DNA of 64,000 nucleotides from positions 2,848,623 to 2,912,622 of the forward strand of contig NZ_FUZZ01000001.1 in NCBI RefSeq assembly GCF_900168065.1. The letters are read 5' to 3'. The DNA is from Chitinophaga ginsengisegetis. GTDB taxonomy: Bacteria > Bacteroidota > Bacteroidia > Chitinophagales > Chitinophagaceae. A program made the translations under genes and the position numbers. How positions within the stretch are numbered: position 1 is the first letter of the stretch; each line of letters begins with the position of its first letter. The notes under the pieces are model-generated. The model made no database searches and had not been told where the DNA came from. It worked only from the letters and a program-made list of their open reading frames with translations. Positions 1 through 8,488 of the stretch are shown one piece after another.

Positions 1-348
1 AGTAGTTTCACCTACGCCGATACCCAGCTTATTTTTAATGTAATCAATGATCTGATCAGAACCACTTACCATGCACGGACCTGTTTGACACACCTCAAAT
101 AAATAGGTGCCTACCGGTTTCAGGTTAAACATGCTATAGAAAGTAGCTACCTCATACACTTCAATTGATTGCAGTTGCAGTAAAGTTGCAACGTAGTCCA
201 TTGTTTCTGCACTCAGCCATCCACCAAATGCTTCCTGAGCCAGGTGCAACACCGGTATCAACGCACTTTTCTGCTTCCCTTCCGGGTAGCGTGCAATGAT
301 TTCTTTTACTTTATTCAGTTTCTCTTCAGAAAATTGAACCACAGCCAT
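1..348 (-). CDS. nuoE: NADH-quinone oxidoreductase subunit E (partial, 3' end off the window)
   Basis: This frame is open from an ATG at 348 to the left edge, giving the first 116 residues. It resembles the 24-kDa thioredoxin-like subunit of complex I, which carries the N1a [2Fe-2S] cluster and works with NuoF in the NADH-oxidising module. The N-terminal helical part (ARYPEGKQKSALIPVLHLAQ) and the first cluster-ligand pair (EVCQTGPCM, C-x4-C) are visible. The second cysteine pair lies beyond the edge. It follows nuoD by 45 nt on the same strand, in standard nuo order. Family assignment is firm; the gene is cut only by the window. Confidence 0.93.
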   Translation of the reverse strand, partial: MAVVQFSEEKLNKVKEIIARYPEGKQKSALIPVLHLAQEAFGGWLSAETMDYVATLLQLQSIEVYEVATFYSMFNLKPVGTYLFEVCQTGPCMVSGSDQIIDYIKNKLGIGVGETT

Positions 349-393
349 TATTTTATTCAGCTTTAATCTTCGAAATATTCAATAGCGCAACTA

Positions 394-1614
394 CTACGCA
401 TCCAGTTCACCCGCAATCAGGTTCAGGCTACTCATACAAACGATCGCATCGCTCAGCATGGAACCCTGCACCAGTTCGGCATATGCCTGGTAGTAAATGA
501 AGCACGGACGACGGAAGTGCAGCCTGTAAGGACTACGGCCACCATCGCTGATCAGGTAAAAACCAAGTTCGCCATTGGCGCCTTCTACTGCGTTGTACAC
601 TTCACCGGGAAGCATGTCTGCTTCTCCCATCACAATTTTAAAGTGATAGATGAGCGCTTCCATTTTTGTATAAACATCCTGTTTTTCAGGCAGGTAATAA
701 GCAGGTACATCTGCGTGGAATACATCTGCCGGCAGGCTTTTCACTTTATCCATTGCCTGGCGGATGATGCTGAGACTTTCCCACATTTCGGCATTACGTA
801 CCTGGAAACGGTCGTAGCTGTCGCCGGTAGTACCTACCGGTATGGAGAAGTCGAAATCCTGGTAAGAGCTGTAAGGGTTAGCCACGCGTACATCGTAATC
901 CACACCGGCTGCACGCAGGTTAGGACCGGTGAAACCGTAGCTGAGCGCCCTTTCTGCAGTGATAGCACCTACGCCCTGTGTACGTTCCATGAAGATACGG
1001 TTACGGGTAAGCAGGGTTTCAAATTCTTTCAGTACAGCAGGATATTCATTCAGGAAGCGTTCTATTTTTGCGAAAGCTGCGGGCGTGAAATTTCTTTCAA
1101 AGCCACCGATACGACCAATGTTGGTGGTCAACCGGGAACCGCAGATTTCTTCATATATTTCGTATATCAGTTCACGGTAGGTCATCACGTAAACGAAACC
1201 GGTTAATGCGCCGGTATCTACTCCCATTACAGAGCTACAGATCAGGTGATCTGCAATACGTGCCAGCTCCATGATAATAACGCGCAGGTAATCCACTCTT
1301 TTAGGCGTTTCAATGCCCAGGAGTTTCTCTACGGTCAGTAGCCAGCCCATATTGTTAATAGGGGCAGAGCAGTAGTTCAAACGGTCTGTCAGCGGCGTAA
1401 TCTGGTAATAGGGACGGCGTTCTGCGATCTTCTCAAACGCGCGGTGGATGTACCCTACGGTAGAAACAGCGCTCACAATGCGTTCGCCATCGATTTCCAG
1501 AATGTTCTGAAATACGCCATGTGTAGCCGGGTGGGTAGGACCCAGGTTGAGCGTGGTCGTATCTTTTTCTATAGAGCCTTCCGGCAGTTTAATATGTTGT
1601 TTCTGATCTAACAT
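394..1614 (-). CDS. nuoD: NADH-quinone oxidoreductase subunit D
   Basis: A 406-residue protein of full family length. NuoD is the 49-kDa peripheral-arm subunit of complex I and helps form the quinone-binding pocket together with NuoB. The diagnostic early segment LNLGPTHPATHGVF and the following GYIHRAFEKIAERR are present near residues 22-70, and the GRIGGFERNF stretch lies in the middle. It sits 12 nt downstream of nuoC and 45 nt upstream of nuoE, so it is clearly co-transcribed. NuoC and NuoD are separate proteins here, not fused as in E. coli. No anomaly was seen. Confidence 0.97.
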   Translation of the reverse strand: MLDQKQHIKLPEGSIEKDTTTLNLGPTHPATHGVFQNILEIDGERIVSAVSTVGYIHRAFEKIAERRPYYQITPLTDRLNYCSAPINNMGWLLTVEKLLGIETPKRVDYLRVIIMELARIADHLICSSVMGVDTGALTGFVYVMTYRELIYEIYEEICGSRLTTNIGRIGGFERNFTPAAFAKIERFLNEYPAVLKEFETLLTRNRIFMERTQGVGAITAERALSYGFTGPNLRAAGVDYDVRVANPYSSYQDFDFSIPVGTTGDSYDRFQVRNAEMWESLSIIRQAMDKVKSLPADVFHADVPAYYLPEKQDVYTKMEALIYHFKIVMGEADMLPGEVYNAVEGANGELGFYLISDGGRSPYRLHFRRPCFIYYQAYAELVQGSMLSDAIVCMSSLNLIAGELDA

Positions 1615-1626
1615 AACCTCGTTGTA

Positions 1627-2148
1627 TTAAAGATTTCCTCCCCTTCCAAACATCTCATCATCTTTATCGATACGCATGGAGTCTTCCAGCGGAAATTCCT
1701 TTCTCATGGGGAAATAGGTCATTTCGTCCACATTCAGCACACGGATCAGGTTAGGATGTCCTACAAAGTTGATCCCGTAGAAGTCGTAAGTTTCACGTTC
1801 CATCCAGTTGGCGGATGCGTACAGCTGGGTAGCTGTAAACACGTCCGGTTTGGCTACGGGTGTGAATACTTTCAGACGGAGCCTGATGTTGTCCTGCAGG
1901 TTATGCAGGTGATATACTACTGCCAGTTCTTCGTTTTTCCTGTCGGGATAATGCACTGCGGTGATATCCGTTAAAAAACGAAAACGCAATTCCTCATCAT
2001 CAAACAGGAATTGCATTACTTTCAGGTTATAATCTTTCTGTGCGGTGAGGGTTAGCAGCCCAAACGGCTCTTCAAAGCCGGTTAGCACATCTCCAAACTT
2101 CTCCGTCAGGCGTTGCTGTATGCGTTCGTTTGTTAAAGACATTAACAA
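1627..2148 (-). CDS. nuoC: NADH-quinone oxidoreductase subunit C
   Basis: A 173-residue protein matching the 30-kDa subunit of complex I, a cluster-free structural subunit of the peripheral arm. The signature region ERETYDFYGINFVGHPNLIR lies near residues 117-136 and is followed by the acidic PMRKEFPLED segment typical of the family. ATGs occur at residues 1 and 3, so the exact start is uncertain by two codons. It lies between nuoB (39 nt upstream) and nuoD (12 nt downstream). Confidence 0.95.
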   Translation of the reverse strand: MLMSLTNERIQQRLTEKFGDVLTGFEEPFGLLTLTAQKDYNLKVMQFLFDDEELRFRFLTDITAVHYPDRKNEELAVVYHLHNLQDNIRLRLKVFTPVAKPDVFTATQLYASANWMERETYDFYGINFVGHPNLIRVLNVDEMTYFPMRKEFPLEDSMRIDKDDEMFGRGGNL

Positions 2149-2187
2149 TTTGAAATTTACGATTTACAATTAACCATTCCCCTCTCC

Positions 2188-2751
2188 TTACTTAATACCG
2201 TAAGACTCCATCAGTTCTCTATACCTGTCGGAGTTACGGCGGCGGAGACTTTCCTGACCTACCAGGGCCTGTATTTTCATGAAACCATCGATGATACCTT
2301 CCGGTCTTGGAGGGCATCCCGGCACATATACGTCTACCGGAATCACCTGGTCGATCCCCTGTAATACAGAGTAAGTATCAAATATACCACCGCTGGAAGC
2401 GCAGGCGCCTACAGCCATTACCCAGCGAGGTTCTGCCATTTGCAGGTATACCTGGCGCACAATAGGTCCCATTTTTTTGGAAATGGTACCCATTACCATG
2501 AGTAAATCGCACTGGCGTGGCGTAAAGGCCATACGTTCTGCCCCGAAACGGGCCATATCGTAGGTAGCCGCCATTGTGGCCATGAATTCGATTCCACAGC
2601 AGGAGGTAGCAAATGGTAAAGGCCAGATGGAGTTTTTACGCGCCAGACCTATTACCTTGTCAAAAGAGGTGGCATAAAATCCTTCACCGGAATATCCCTC
2701 GGGGATTTCCACCATCTTCACCTTGTTATTATATTGAACCGGACGAGCCAT
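2188..2751 (-). CDS. nuoB: NADH-quinone oxidoreductase subunit B
   Basis: A 187-residue PSST subunit of complex I. It holds the N2 [4Fe-4S] cluster that passes electrons to quinone. The ligands can be seen: the paired Cys in ATSCCGIEFM (about residues 50-51), a Cys in the VGACASSGG segment, and the VPGCPPRPE Cys near the C terminus. It is the second gene of the operon, 22 nt after nuoA. The length is normal and all four cluster cysteines are present, so it should be functional. Confidence 0.97.
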   Translation of the reverse strand: MARPVQYNNKVKMVEIPEGYSGEGFYATSFDKVIGLARKNSIWPLPFATSCCGIEFMATMAATYDMARFGAERMAFTPRQCDLLMVMGTISKKMGPIVRQVYLQMAEPRWVMAVGACASSGGIFDTYSVLQGIDQVIPVDVYVPGCPPRPEGIIDGFMKIQALVGQESLRRRNSDRYRELMESYGIK

Positions 2752-2773
2752 TGGTTTTAATTTAAAGAGTTAA

Positions 2774-3169
2774 TTAATCTTCCCATTTCAGTGCACCCTT
2801 CTTCGTGATGTAGATAAATCCACACAAAAAGAAGCCCACAAACATCAGCACAGCGGTAAAGCCTTCCCATCCCAGTTCCCTGAAATTAACCGCATAAGGG
2901 TAGAAAAAGATTACTTCCACATCAAATAACACGAAAAGAATAGCGGTCAGAAAGTACTTGATGGCCACCGGCTGCCGGGCATTCCCCTTTTGCTCGATAC
3001 CACTTTCAAAGTTAATAAGCTTATCGCTGGTTTTGCGTTTAGGACCTAAAAAGTGAGTAGCTAACATCGTGATCCCAACGAAACCTAAAGCAGCAATTAA
3101 TTGCAGTACTATAGGGAAATAGCTAAAAGGAGTAGTCGTTGCTGACAAAAATACAGTTTCTGTATACAT
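2774..3169 (-). CDS. nuoA: NADH-quinone oxidoreductase subunit A
   Basis: A 131-residue membrane subunit of complex I with three hydrophobic segments. The conserved cytoplasmic loop around FESGIEQKGNARQPVAIKYF and the following FDVEVIFFYP are diagnostic. The frame stays open upstream to 3322, but the ATG at 3169 is chosen for two reasons: the product then begins as family members do, and a Bacteroidota-type promoter lies at 3202-3232. The upstream 51 codons contain the preceding operon's terminator. It is the first gene of the nuo operon. Confidence 0.95.
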   Translation of the reverse strand: MYTETVFLSATTTPFSYFPIVLQLIAALGFVGITMLATHFLGPKRKTSDKLINFESGIEQKGNARQPVAIKYFLTAILFVLFDVEVIFFYPYAVNFRELGWEGFTAVLMFVGFFLCGFIYITKKGALKWED

Positions 3170-3201
3170 AAGCTTCCCGATAAAAACATTGTCCGAATGC
3201 G

Positions 3202-3232
3202 CAAAAATACTGTAAGTTGACCAAATATCAAA
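3202..3232 (-). promoter_or_regulatory. Promoter of the nuo operon (Bacteroidota type)
   Basis: Read on the minus strand, TTTG (3232-3229) is followed by a 19-nt spacer and TATTTTTG (3209-3202). This matches the known Bacteroidota form TTTG...TAnnTTTG. Transcription would start about 30 nt before the nuoA ATG. The site was found by pattern only. Confidence 0.6.
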
Positions 3233-3278
3233 TCTATTAGGATTTAAAATATTATCTTTTTTCACCAACCGGAAACTA

Positions 3279-3308
3279 AAAAACCTCCTGCGGGTACAGG
3301 AGGTTTTT
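3279..3308 (-). terminator. Terminator of the TPR/PstS-like operon
   Basis: A 12-bp perfect stem (aaaaacctcctg / caggaggttttt) has a 6-nt loop. Reading leftwards it ends in a T-run. It lies 22 nt past the TPR gene stop and upstream of the nuo promoter, separating the two operons. Confidence 0.85.
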
Positions 3309-3329
3309 AGTTTTATATGCAATTAATGC

Positions 3330-5093
3330 TTATTTCTTGTTCTGACCTTGCTTTGCAGCTGGTTTAGCAGCTGGTTTATTAGCCCCTTTTTCACGGGCAG
3401 CCATGTTTTCAGTGATCTCCTTAACAGTAATGTTAGAAGGATCAAGGGCAGACAGTTTATCTGCATAAACCTTTACATTGGCTTTATCTTCCTTAAAGTA
3501 GTAGTACAGCAGCTCGTAAGTATAAGCTCTGATCAAGGTAGATTTATTTTTTGCGGGATCAGCTTCAGACATTTCTATGTATTTGTCATAGAAAGGCTTA
3601 GCAACGCCAGCCTGTGCCTGCTGATCTTTTGCAAAATTACTCTGTCCTCTCCAGTAGTAACCAGTACCGAGATCTGGTTTTACTTCGATTACCTTCTGGA
3701 ACGCAGCATCCGCTTTGTTCAACAGCACGGTATCGATAGGTTGAACAGAAACTGCACCATAGTAGTAGTTGATACCTACGTTAAAGTGATCAATTGCCTG
3801 CAGTGGTTCTTTGTTGGCAGCAGTTAATTCATTGGCTTTTTCATACCATTCCGCAGCTGCAGTGTAGTTCTTAGCTGCTTTCAGTTGGTCTGCGATCTGG
3901 ATAAAGGTTTCCGGATCTTTAGCAGTGATAGAACCTGCATATTTTTCCAGGTAAGCCAGTGCTTTGGTATTGTACTGGTTCTGGGTAGCAGAATCGCTGG
4001 ATTTCAGACGCATGTAAATGGTGCTCAACAATTTGTAGTCGTTAGAGTCCAGTTTGGCGTCGCCAACTTTTGCTGCATACCCGTCCATTACTTTTTGTGC
4101 ATTCAGGGAGTCACCTTTCTGCAGGTAAGCATCACCGATGAGCAGGCTCAGTTTATTCTGATAGAATTCGTTAGCGCCTGGCAGGGTAGCCTGACCTTTG
4201 CTGATTGCGTTATCATAATCTTTCTTGAAGAAAGAGATGTAAGCAGACAGGTACTGTGTTTTGGTTTTATCTGCCGGATCTGCTACAGCCATGTATTTTT
4301 CCAGGTAAGTAGCGGCGTTATCCCAGGATAACTGATCTTTTTTAGGCGTGATATAGAAGTTGAACAGTTCGTAGAAAGCGGGACCATAGTTAGGATCCAT
4401 GTTGGTCGCCTTGGTATAGTCGGCCACTGCTTCTGCTTTCAGTCTGGCGTTATAGTTCACCAAACCCTGTTTCATTACTGCTTCAGCGTTGTTAGGATCG
4501 AGTTCCAGTGCTTTTTCATAAGTGGTGATAGCTTTACCGCCATTTTCACCACCGAGGAAACGGTAAGCATCTCCCAGCTCAATATAATCGGCTGCAACAG
4601 GAGTATATTGTTCTTTTTTCTTACGGCCTTCGTTGTTCAGGAGTTTCTCCATTACGGTGAGAGCATAAGCGCGGTCGCCACCTTTGATTTCGCTGTTTGC
4701 GTCGGCAATGGCACGGGCAACATCCCCATCGCGGCCCTGTGTGGCAGCGCTGGCGGCATCAAATTTCTGTTTAGCGGCAGCGGCGTTACCATTGATCAGA
4801 TCAATACGGCCCATACCAGCCTGCAGTAAAGCAGATGTGGGTACTGCCTGTAAGCCTTTCTGGAAGGTAGCAGCAGCACCTGCAGCATCATCCATTCCGA
4901 GTTGGGCTATACCGAGGTAATAATACGCTTTGTCTTCCGTAGGCTTTGCTGCGATCACTTTCTCTAAATTCTGCTTGGCAGACAGGTACTTACCATAATA
5001 CAGGTCTTTAAGTCCGTCCTCCACAGATTGGGCCATCACACCGCTTGAGGCGGCGCAAAGCAATGCTACGATTAAACTTTTCCGTTTGTTCAT
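3330..5093 (-). CDS. Secreted tetratricopeptide-repeat protein
   Basis: A 587-residue protein that starts with a signal peptide (MNKRKSLIVALLCAASSGVMA, cleavage near residue 21). Most of the mature protein is TPR repeats: repeated hallmarks such as KAYYYLGIAQLGM, AAATFQKGLQAVPTSA, AITTYEKALELDPNNAEA and AVADYTKATNMDPNYGPA. The C-terminal tail is rich in Lys, Ala and Gln. TPR arrays are protein-binding scaffolds, and the partner is not evident. It is 36 nt downstream of the PstS-like lipoprotein gene and surely co-transcribed, so the two may act together in the periplasm. In other Bacteroidota such pairs often sit beside TonB/ExbBD genes (from memory); those genes are not seen here. Confidence 0.85.
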   Translation of the reverse strand: MNKRKSLIVALLCAASSGVMAQSVEDGLKDLYYGKYLSAKQNLEKVIAAKPTEDKAYYYLGIAQLGMDDAAGAAATFQKGLQAVPTSALLQAGMGRIDLINGNAAAAKQKFDAASAATQGRDGDVARAIADANSEIKGGDRAYALTVMEKLLNNEGRKKKEQYTPVAADYIELGDAYRFLGGENGGKAITTYEKALELDPNNAEAVMKQGLVNYNARLKAEAVADYTKATNMDPNYGPAFYELFNFYITPKKDQLSWDNAATYLEKYMAVADPADKTKTQYLSAYISFFKKDYDNAISKGQATLPGANEFYQNKLSLLIGDAYLQKGDSLNAQKVMDGYAAKVGDAKLDSNDYKLLSTIYMRLKSSDSATQNQYNTKALAYLEKYAGSITAKDPETFIQIADQLKAAKNYTAAAEWYEKANELTAANKEPLQAIDHFNVGINYYYGAVSVQPIDTVLLNKADAAFQKVIEVKPDLGTGYYWRGQSNFAKDQQAQAGVAKPFYDKYIEMSEADPAKNKSTLIRAYTYELLYYYFKEDKANVKVYADKLSALDPSNITVKEITENMAAREKGANKPAAKPAAKQGQNKK

Positions 5094-5129
5094 GCAATCT
5101 GGTTTTTTAGTTTTAGTTGTGTTTTTCTA

Positions 5130-6044
5130 CTACTTAAGGTTGGCTTCCCTGAATACTACATTCAATCTCGCCGGGAATAAACGGAACTGCTTCATAACCA
5201 GCTGTCCCTCATAACTACCGAGAAAGGTTGCAAATCCACTGCCAAGTCCATGATATGGTTCTTTCAGGCAATAGAAGAAGCCGCGTTTTAACGGATAGGT
5301 GCCAATACCAATATAGGCCTGGTATGGCTTAACAAATTCCGAACCATTGTCTGCTCTTAGTCTTACTACAGATACTTCACGTGTAAAAGCCATAGACAAT
5401 GAATCGTTTGGATCAGAGATCCAGCTAACACCTATAACACCAATCGCGTCTTTGTTTTTTGTCACGTAGTCCACCACCTCCGGGTTTGTTTTCGCAGCCA
5501 TTGTATTTGTTGGCAGAGGTTTTCCCTTATTGATGGAATCCATGATGTACCGCACGGTGCTTGAGTTGGCATTATCAAACACCAGTTGCCACTTCCTGTC
5601 TTTATTGGTGCCATCCATGATCCCCCGTACCTGTTCCATATTCAGTACAGAATCAGGATTATCTTTATTTACCACCAGCGCAAGAGCGTCCCAGGCAAGT
5701 AAAAGGCTGTTAGGCGTAATTTTGATTTGCTTGAAGTAATCGCGTTCCTGCTGGTTGAAATCGCGGGTAACGATTACCAAACGGGCACTATCATTTAAAA
5801 GATCTTTAAAGCAATCAGCCTCCGGTTTATAGGTAGGGATGATATGTGCTTTTGGATACAGCGATTGAAAAACCTTTATTTCCGAATCTATCAGCGGCTT
5901 ATATGTCTCATCCACACTTATATGGATGGTGCCTTCTGTAGCTGTATCTAATTTTTTCGCATTTGGATTCTGCCCGCAAGCGGCCATCATCAATGTAATA
6001 GCTGTTAAATATACAGCATTCATTCTTTCTAAACTGAAAAACAT
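5130..6044 (-). CDS. PstS-like substrate-binding lipoprotein
   Basis: A 304-residue protein with a lipoprotein signal (ITLMMAACGQ, lipid-bearing Cys near residue 23). The fold suggested is the phosphate-binding PBP-like domain. The N-terminal GTIHISVDETYKPLIDSEIK, the RLVIVTRDFN stretch, the VVNKDNPDSVLNMEQVRGIM region and DAIGVIGVSW are all typical of PstS-like proteins. No ABC permease or ATPase genes accompany it, so a normal Pst importer role is doubtful. An alternative start is the Met at residue 8. It is co-transcribed with a small membrane protein upstream (11 nt) and the TPR protein downstream (36 nt). Confidence 0.8.
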   Translation of the reverse strand: MFFSLERMNAVYLTAITLMMAACGQNPNAKKLDTATEGTIHISVDETYKPLIDSEIKVFQSLYPKAHIIPTYKPEADCFKDLLNDSARLVIVTRDFNQQERDYFKQIKITPNSLLLAWDALALVVNKDNPDSVLNMEQVRGIMDGTNKDRKWQLVFDNANSSTVRYIMDSINKGKPLPTNTMAAKTNPEVVDYVTKNKDAIGVIGVSWISDPNDSLSMAFTREVSVVRLRADNGSEFVKPYQAYIGIGTYPLKRGFFYCLKEPYHGLGSGFATFLGSYEGQLVMKQFRLFPARLNVVFREANLK

Positions 6045-6055
6045 ATCACACCTCT

Positions 6056-6298
6056 TTAGTTCCTGTTAAAAAAAAGTTTTCTCACTCCGTTATAAACCCT
6101 AAAGAGGCCGTAGACTATTAAAACCGCACCAACAATACTCATCATCTGCGGCGATATTCTGAATTCCCCGAATCCCAGTCTCTCCGCAAAAATTGCGAAC
6201 AAACCAAAAAGGATAAAGAATATTCCCCTGATCAGCTCACCCATTGGCCGATACCTGTTTTCCTGCCGTCTGCTTGTTTGTTCTTCGTGTGTTTCCAT
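6056..6298 (-). CDS. Small two-helix membrane protein
   Basis: An 80-residue protein with a polar N terminus rich in Glu, Gln and Arg. Two hydrophobic segments follow, near residues 24-41 (LIRGIFFILFGLFAIFAERL) and 50-68 (MMSIVGAVLIVYGLFRVYNG). I recognise no named family. It is the first gene of a three-gene operon with the PstS-like lipoprotein and the TPR protein. Coding status is supported by the tight spacing and the clear topology. Confidence 0.7.
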   Translation of the reverse strand: METHEEQTSRRQENRYRPMGELIRGIFFILFGLFAIFAERLGFGEFRISPQMMSIVGAVLIVYGLFRVYNGVRKLFFNRN

Positions 6299-6610
6299 GT
6301 TGCGAATTACAATTATACAAAAAATAATTTTTTAATCGGGTATAGAGAATTTTAGAGGAATGTTAAAAAACTGACTTAAAACCGCACTCTTTTGCTTGTC
6401 CAGCCGCAATTTGAGGCATTTTTTCAACATGTTGTTATTTTTTGATTTAAAATATGATCATTTACTGCTTATTACAATTTGCAGCAAATACTTCTTTATA
6501 AGTCAAAAATCCGCTCTTTTTTCTTCTTATTCCCGTTAAAAGATGCAAATACACGCACATTTCCATAATATCTTGTAGGTTTGCGGCCTGATATTCAAAT
6601 ATTCATCCGC
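6299..6610. other. Intergenic region between divergent operons
   Basis: This is AT-rich sequence between the membrane-protein operon (minus) and the phosphatase/hisS operon (plus). A candidate -7 element TAGGTTTG lies at 6576-6583 on the plus strand, about 28 nt before the phosphatase ATG, but no matching -33 TTTG is visible. I see no gene, repeat or hairpin in the rest. Confidence 0.6.
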
Positions 6611-7048
6611 ATGAAGATATTGATGGTTTGCCTGGGTAATATTTGCCGCTCCCCCCTTGCAGAAGGGATTATGCGACACCTGGCAGCAACAAGGGGACTG
6701 GACTGGGAAATTGATTCTGCCGGAACCGGCAACTGGCACGTAGGCCACTCACCGGATCACCGCTCCATAAAGGAAGCCCGGAAAAACGGTGTGGATATCA
6801 CCGGATTACGGGGCAGACAGTTCCAGACCGCCGATTTTGATACCTTTGACCGCATCTATGTTATGGACAGGAATAATTATGCCGATGTGTTACGCAAAGC
6901 CCGTAACGACTCGGATAAAGCAAAAGTAGCCTTCCTCCTGCCGGATCAGCAGGATGTACCAGACCCCTGGTTTGATGACGCCCTGTTTGCACCTGTTTAT
7001 AAAATGATCTATGAGGCGTGCGAAAACATCGCAGACCAGCAACCATAA
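6611..7048 (+). CDS. Low-molecular-weight protein-tyrosine phosphatase
   Basis: A 145-residue protein. The N-terminal P-loop VCLGNICRSPLAEG has the nucleophile Cys7, Cys12 and Arg13 of the C-x5-R motif. The general-acid loop DVPDPWF (Asp118) is near the C terminus. These are all the catalytic elements of the LMW-PTP family, which removes phosphate from tyrosine or, in some bacteria, from arginine. The ATG at 6611 is used because the P-loop then sits at the normal distance from the N terminus; the ten codons upstream are not conserved. hisS follows after 21 nt, so the two probably share a transcript. Confidence 0.93.
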   Translation: MKILMVCLGNICRSPLAEGIMRHLAATRGLDWEIDSAGTGNWHVGHSPDHRSIKEARKNGVDITGLRGRQFQTADFDTFDRIYVMDRNNYADVLRKARNDSDKAKVAFLLPDQQDVPDPWFDDALFAPVYKMIYEACENIADQQP

Positions 7049-7069
7049 AACTTTTAATATTTTTTAGAG

Positions 7070-8419
7070 ATGATAAAGCCCGGTATTCCTAAAGGCACCC
7101 GTGATTTTGGCCCGGTGGTAGTGAGAAAACGTAATTATATATTCCAGACCATCCGCGAAACCTTTGAGGTATTCGGTTTCCAGCCGCTGGAAACACCCGC
7201 GATGGAGAATTTATCCACCCTCACCGGGAAGTACGGAGAGGAAGGAGATAAACTGATGTTCAAAGTACTGAACAACGGAGAGATCTATAATGAAGCCCAT
7301 CAGGCTAAAGACAATAAAGAACTCGTTTCCGCCATTACTGAAAAAGCACTGCGTTACGACCTGACCATTCCATTCGCACGCTACGTGGTAATGAACCAGC
7401 ATGAACTGGCACTTCCCTTCAAACGCTTCCAGATGCAACCCGTATGGCGCGCAGACAGACCGCAGAAAGGCCGCTACCGCGAGTTCTACCAATGCGATGC
7501 CGATGTGGTAGGCAGCAATTCCTTACTTAATGAAGTAGAATTACTGCTGATATATGATACCGTGCTAACCAAACTAGGCCTGCAGGGCTATGAACTGCGC
7601 ATCAATAACCGTAAAATATTATTCGGCCTCGCTGAAGTGATCGGTAAAACCGAATTACTCACCGATATTACCATCTCAATAGATAAACTTGACAAAATTG
7701 GTGCAGACGGCGTAAGAAAAGAATTACAGGAACGTGGCTTAACCGGTGCTGATATTGATACCATCGAAAAGTTCCTGGCTATTGACGGAAGCAGCGAAGA
7801 AAAACTGGCGCAGCTGAAAGAACTCCTGCAATCTTCTTCCACCGCGTTAAAAGGCATTGAAGAATTGTCGTTTGTGCTCAACTCCGGCTATGCTACCTTC
7901 CATACCACTCCCATCATTGATGTAACGCTTGCACGCGGACTTAACTACTACACCGGTATGATCGTGGAAGTAAAAGCCCCTGCTACCGTGAAAATGGGCA
8001 GCATCGGCGGCGGCGGCAGATATGATGACCTCACCGGCCTCTTTGGCTTGCCAGGCATTTCCGGCGTAGGAATTTCCTTTGGTGTTGACCGTATTTATGA
8101 CGTGCTGGAAGAATTGAAACTATTCCCGCAAACAGCACAGCAATCTACCAAAGTATTATTCCTGAACCTCGGAGAAGCCAGTTCCCGCGCAGCTTTCAGC
8201 TATATGATGCAGTTACGCCAGCTGGGCGTTGCCGCGGAATTATTCCATGAACCGGCCAAGATGGATAAACAAATGAAGTATGCAGATAAAAGAGCAATTC
8301 CTTATGTGATCATCCTCGGGGAATCTGAACTGCAGGACAACCTGGTGAGCGTGAAAAACCTTGCCACCGGCCAACAGGAGAAGATCAGCGGCGCCGAGTT
8401 AATCAGCTACGCATTCTGA
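7070..8419 (+). CDS. hisS: Histidine--tRNA ligase
   Basis: A 449-residue class II aminoacyl-tRNA synthetase that charges tRNA-His. Motif 2 (VWRADRPQKGRYREFYQCD, about residues 125-143), the histidine-specific GLNYYTG segment (about residue 290) and motif 3 (GGGGRYDDLTG ... GISFGVDRIY) are all present. The C-terminal anticodon-binding domain is recognisable (VLFLNLGE onward). The length is normal. It follows the phosphatase gene by 21 nt and ends at a shared convergent terminator. Confidence 0.98.
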   Translation: MIKPGIPKGTRDFGPVVVRKRNYIFQTIRETFEVFGFQPLETPAMENLSTLTGKYGEEGDKLMFKVLNNGEIYNEAHQAKDNKELVSAITEKALRYDLTIPFARYVVMNQHELALPFKRFQMQPVWRADRPQKGRYREFYQCDADVVGSNSLLNEVELLLIYDTVLTKLGLQGYELRINNRKILFGLAEVIGKTELLTDITISIDKLDKIGADGVRKELQERGLTGADIDTIEKFLAIDGSSEEKLAQLKELLQSSSTALKGIEELSFVLNSGYATFHTTPIIDVTLARGLNYYTGMIVEVKAPATVKMGSIGGGGRYDDLTGLFGLPGISGVGISFGVDRIYDVLEELKLFPQTAQQSTKVLFLNLGEASSRAAFSYMMQLRQLGVAAELFHEPAKMDKQMKYADKRAIPYVIILGESELQDNLVSVKNLATGQQEKISGAELISYAF

Positions 8420-8435
8420 TATAAGTTATAAAAAA

Positions 8436-8470
8436 AAGAAGGCCGTTTGTACGATACAAACGGCCTTCTT
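8436..8470. terminator. Bidirectional terminator between hisS and dsbD
   Basis: A 16-bp perfect stem (left arm starting aagaaggccg, right arm ending ggccttctt) has a 3-nt loop. An A-run on the left and a T-rich stretch on the right let it serve both convergent genes. Confidence 0.9.
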
Positions 8471-8488
8471 CGTTTTATAACAACTTAC

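Noticed and set aside
517..1206. Open frame opposite nuoD
   Set aside because: nuoD is certain on the other strand, and the antisense product is rich in His, Phe and Cys as expected of a shadow.
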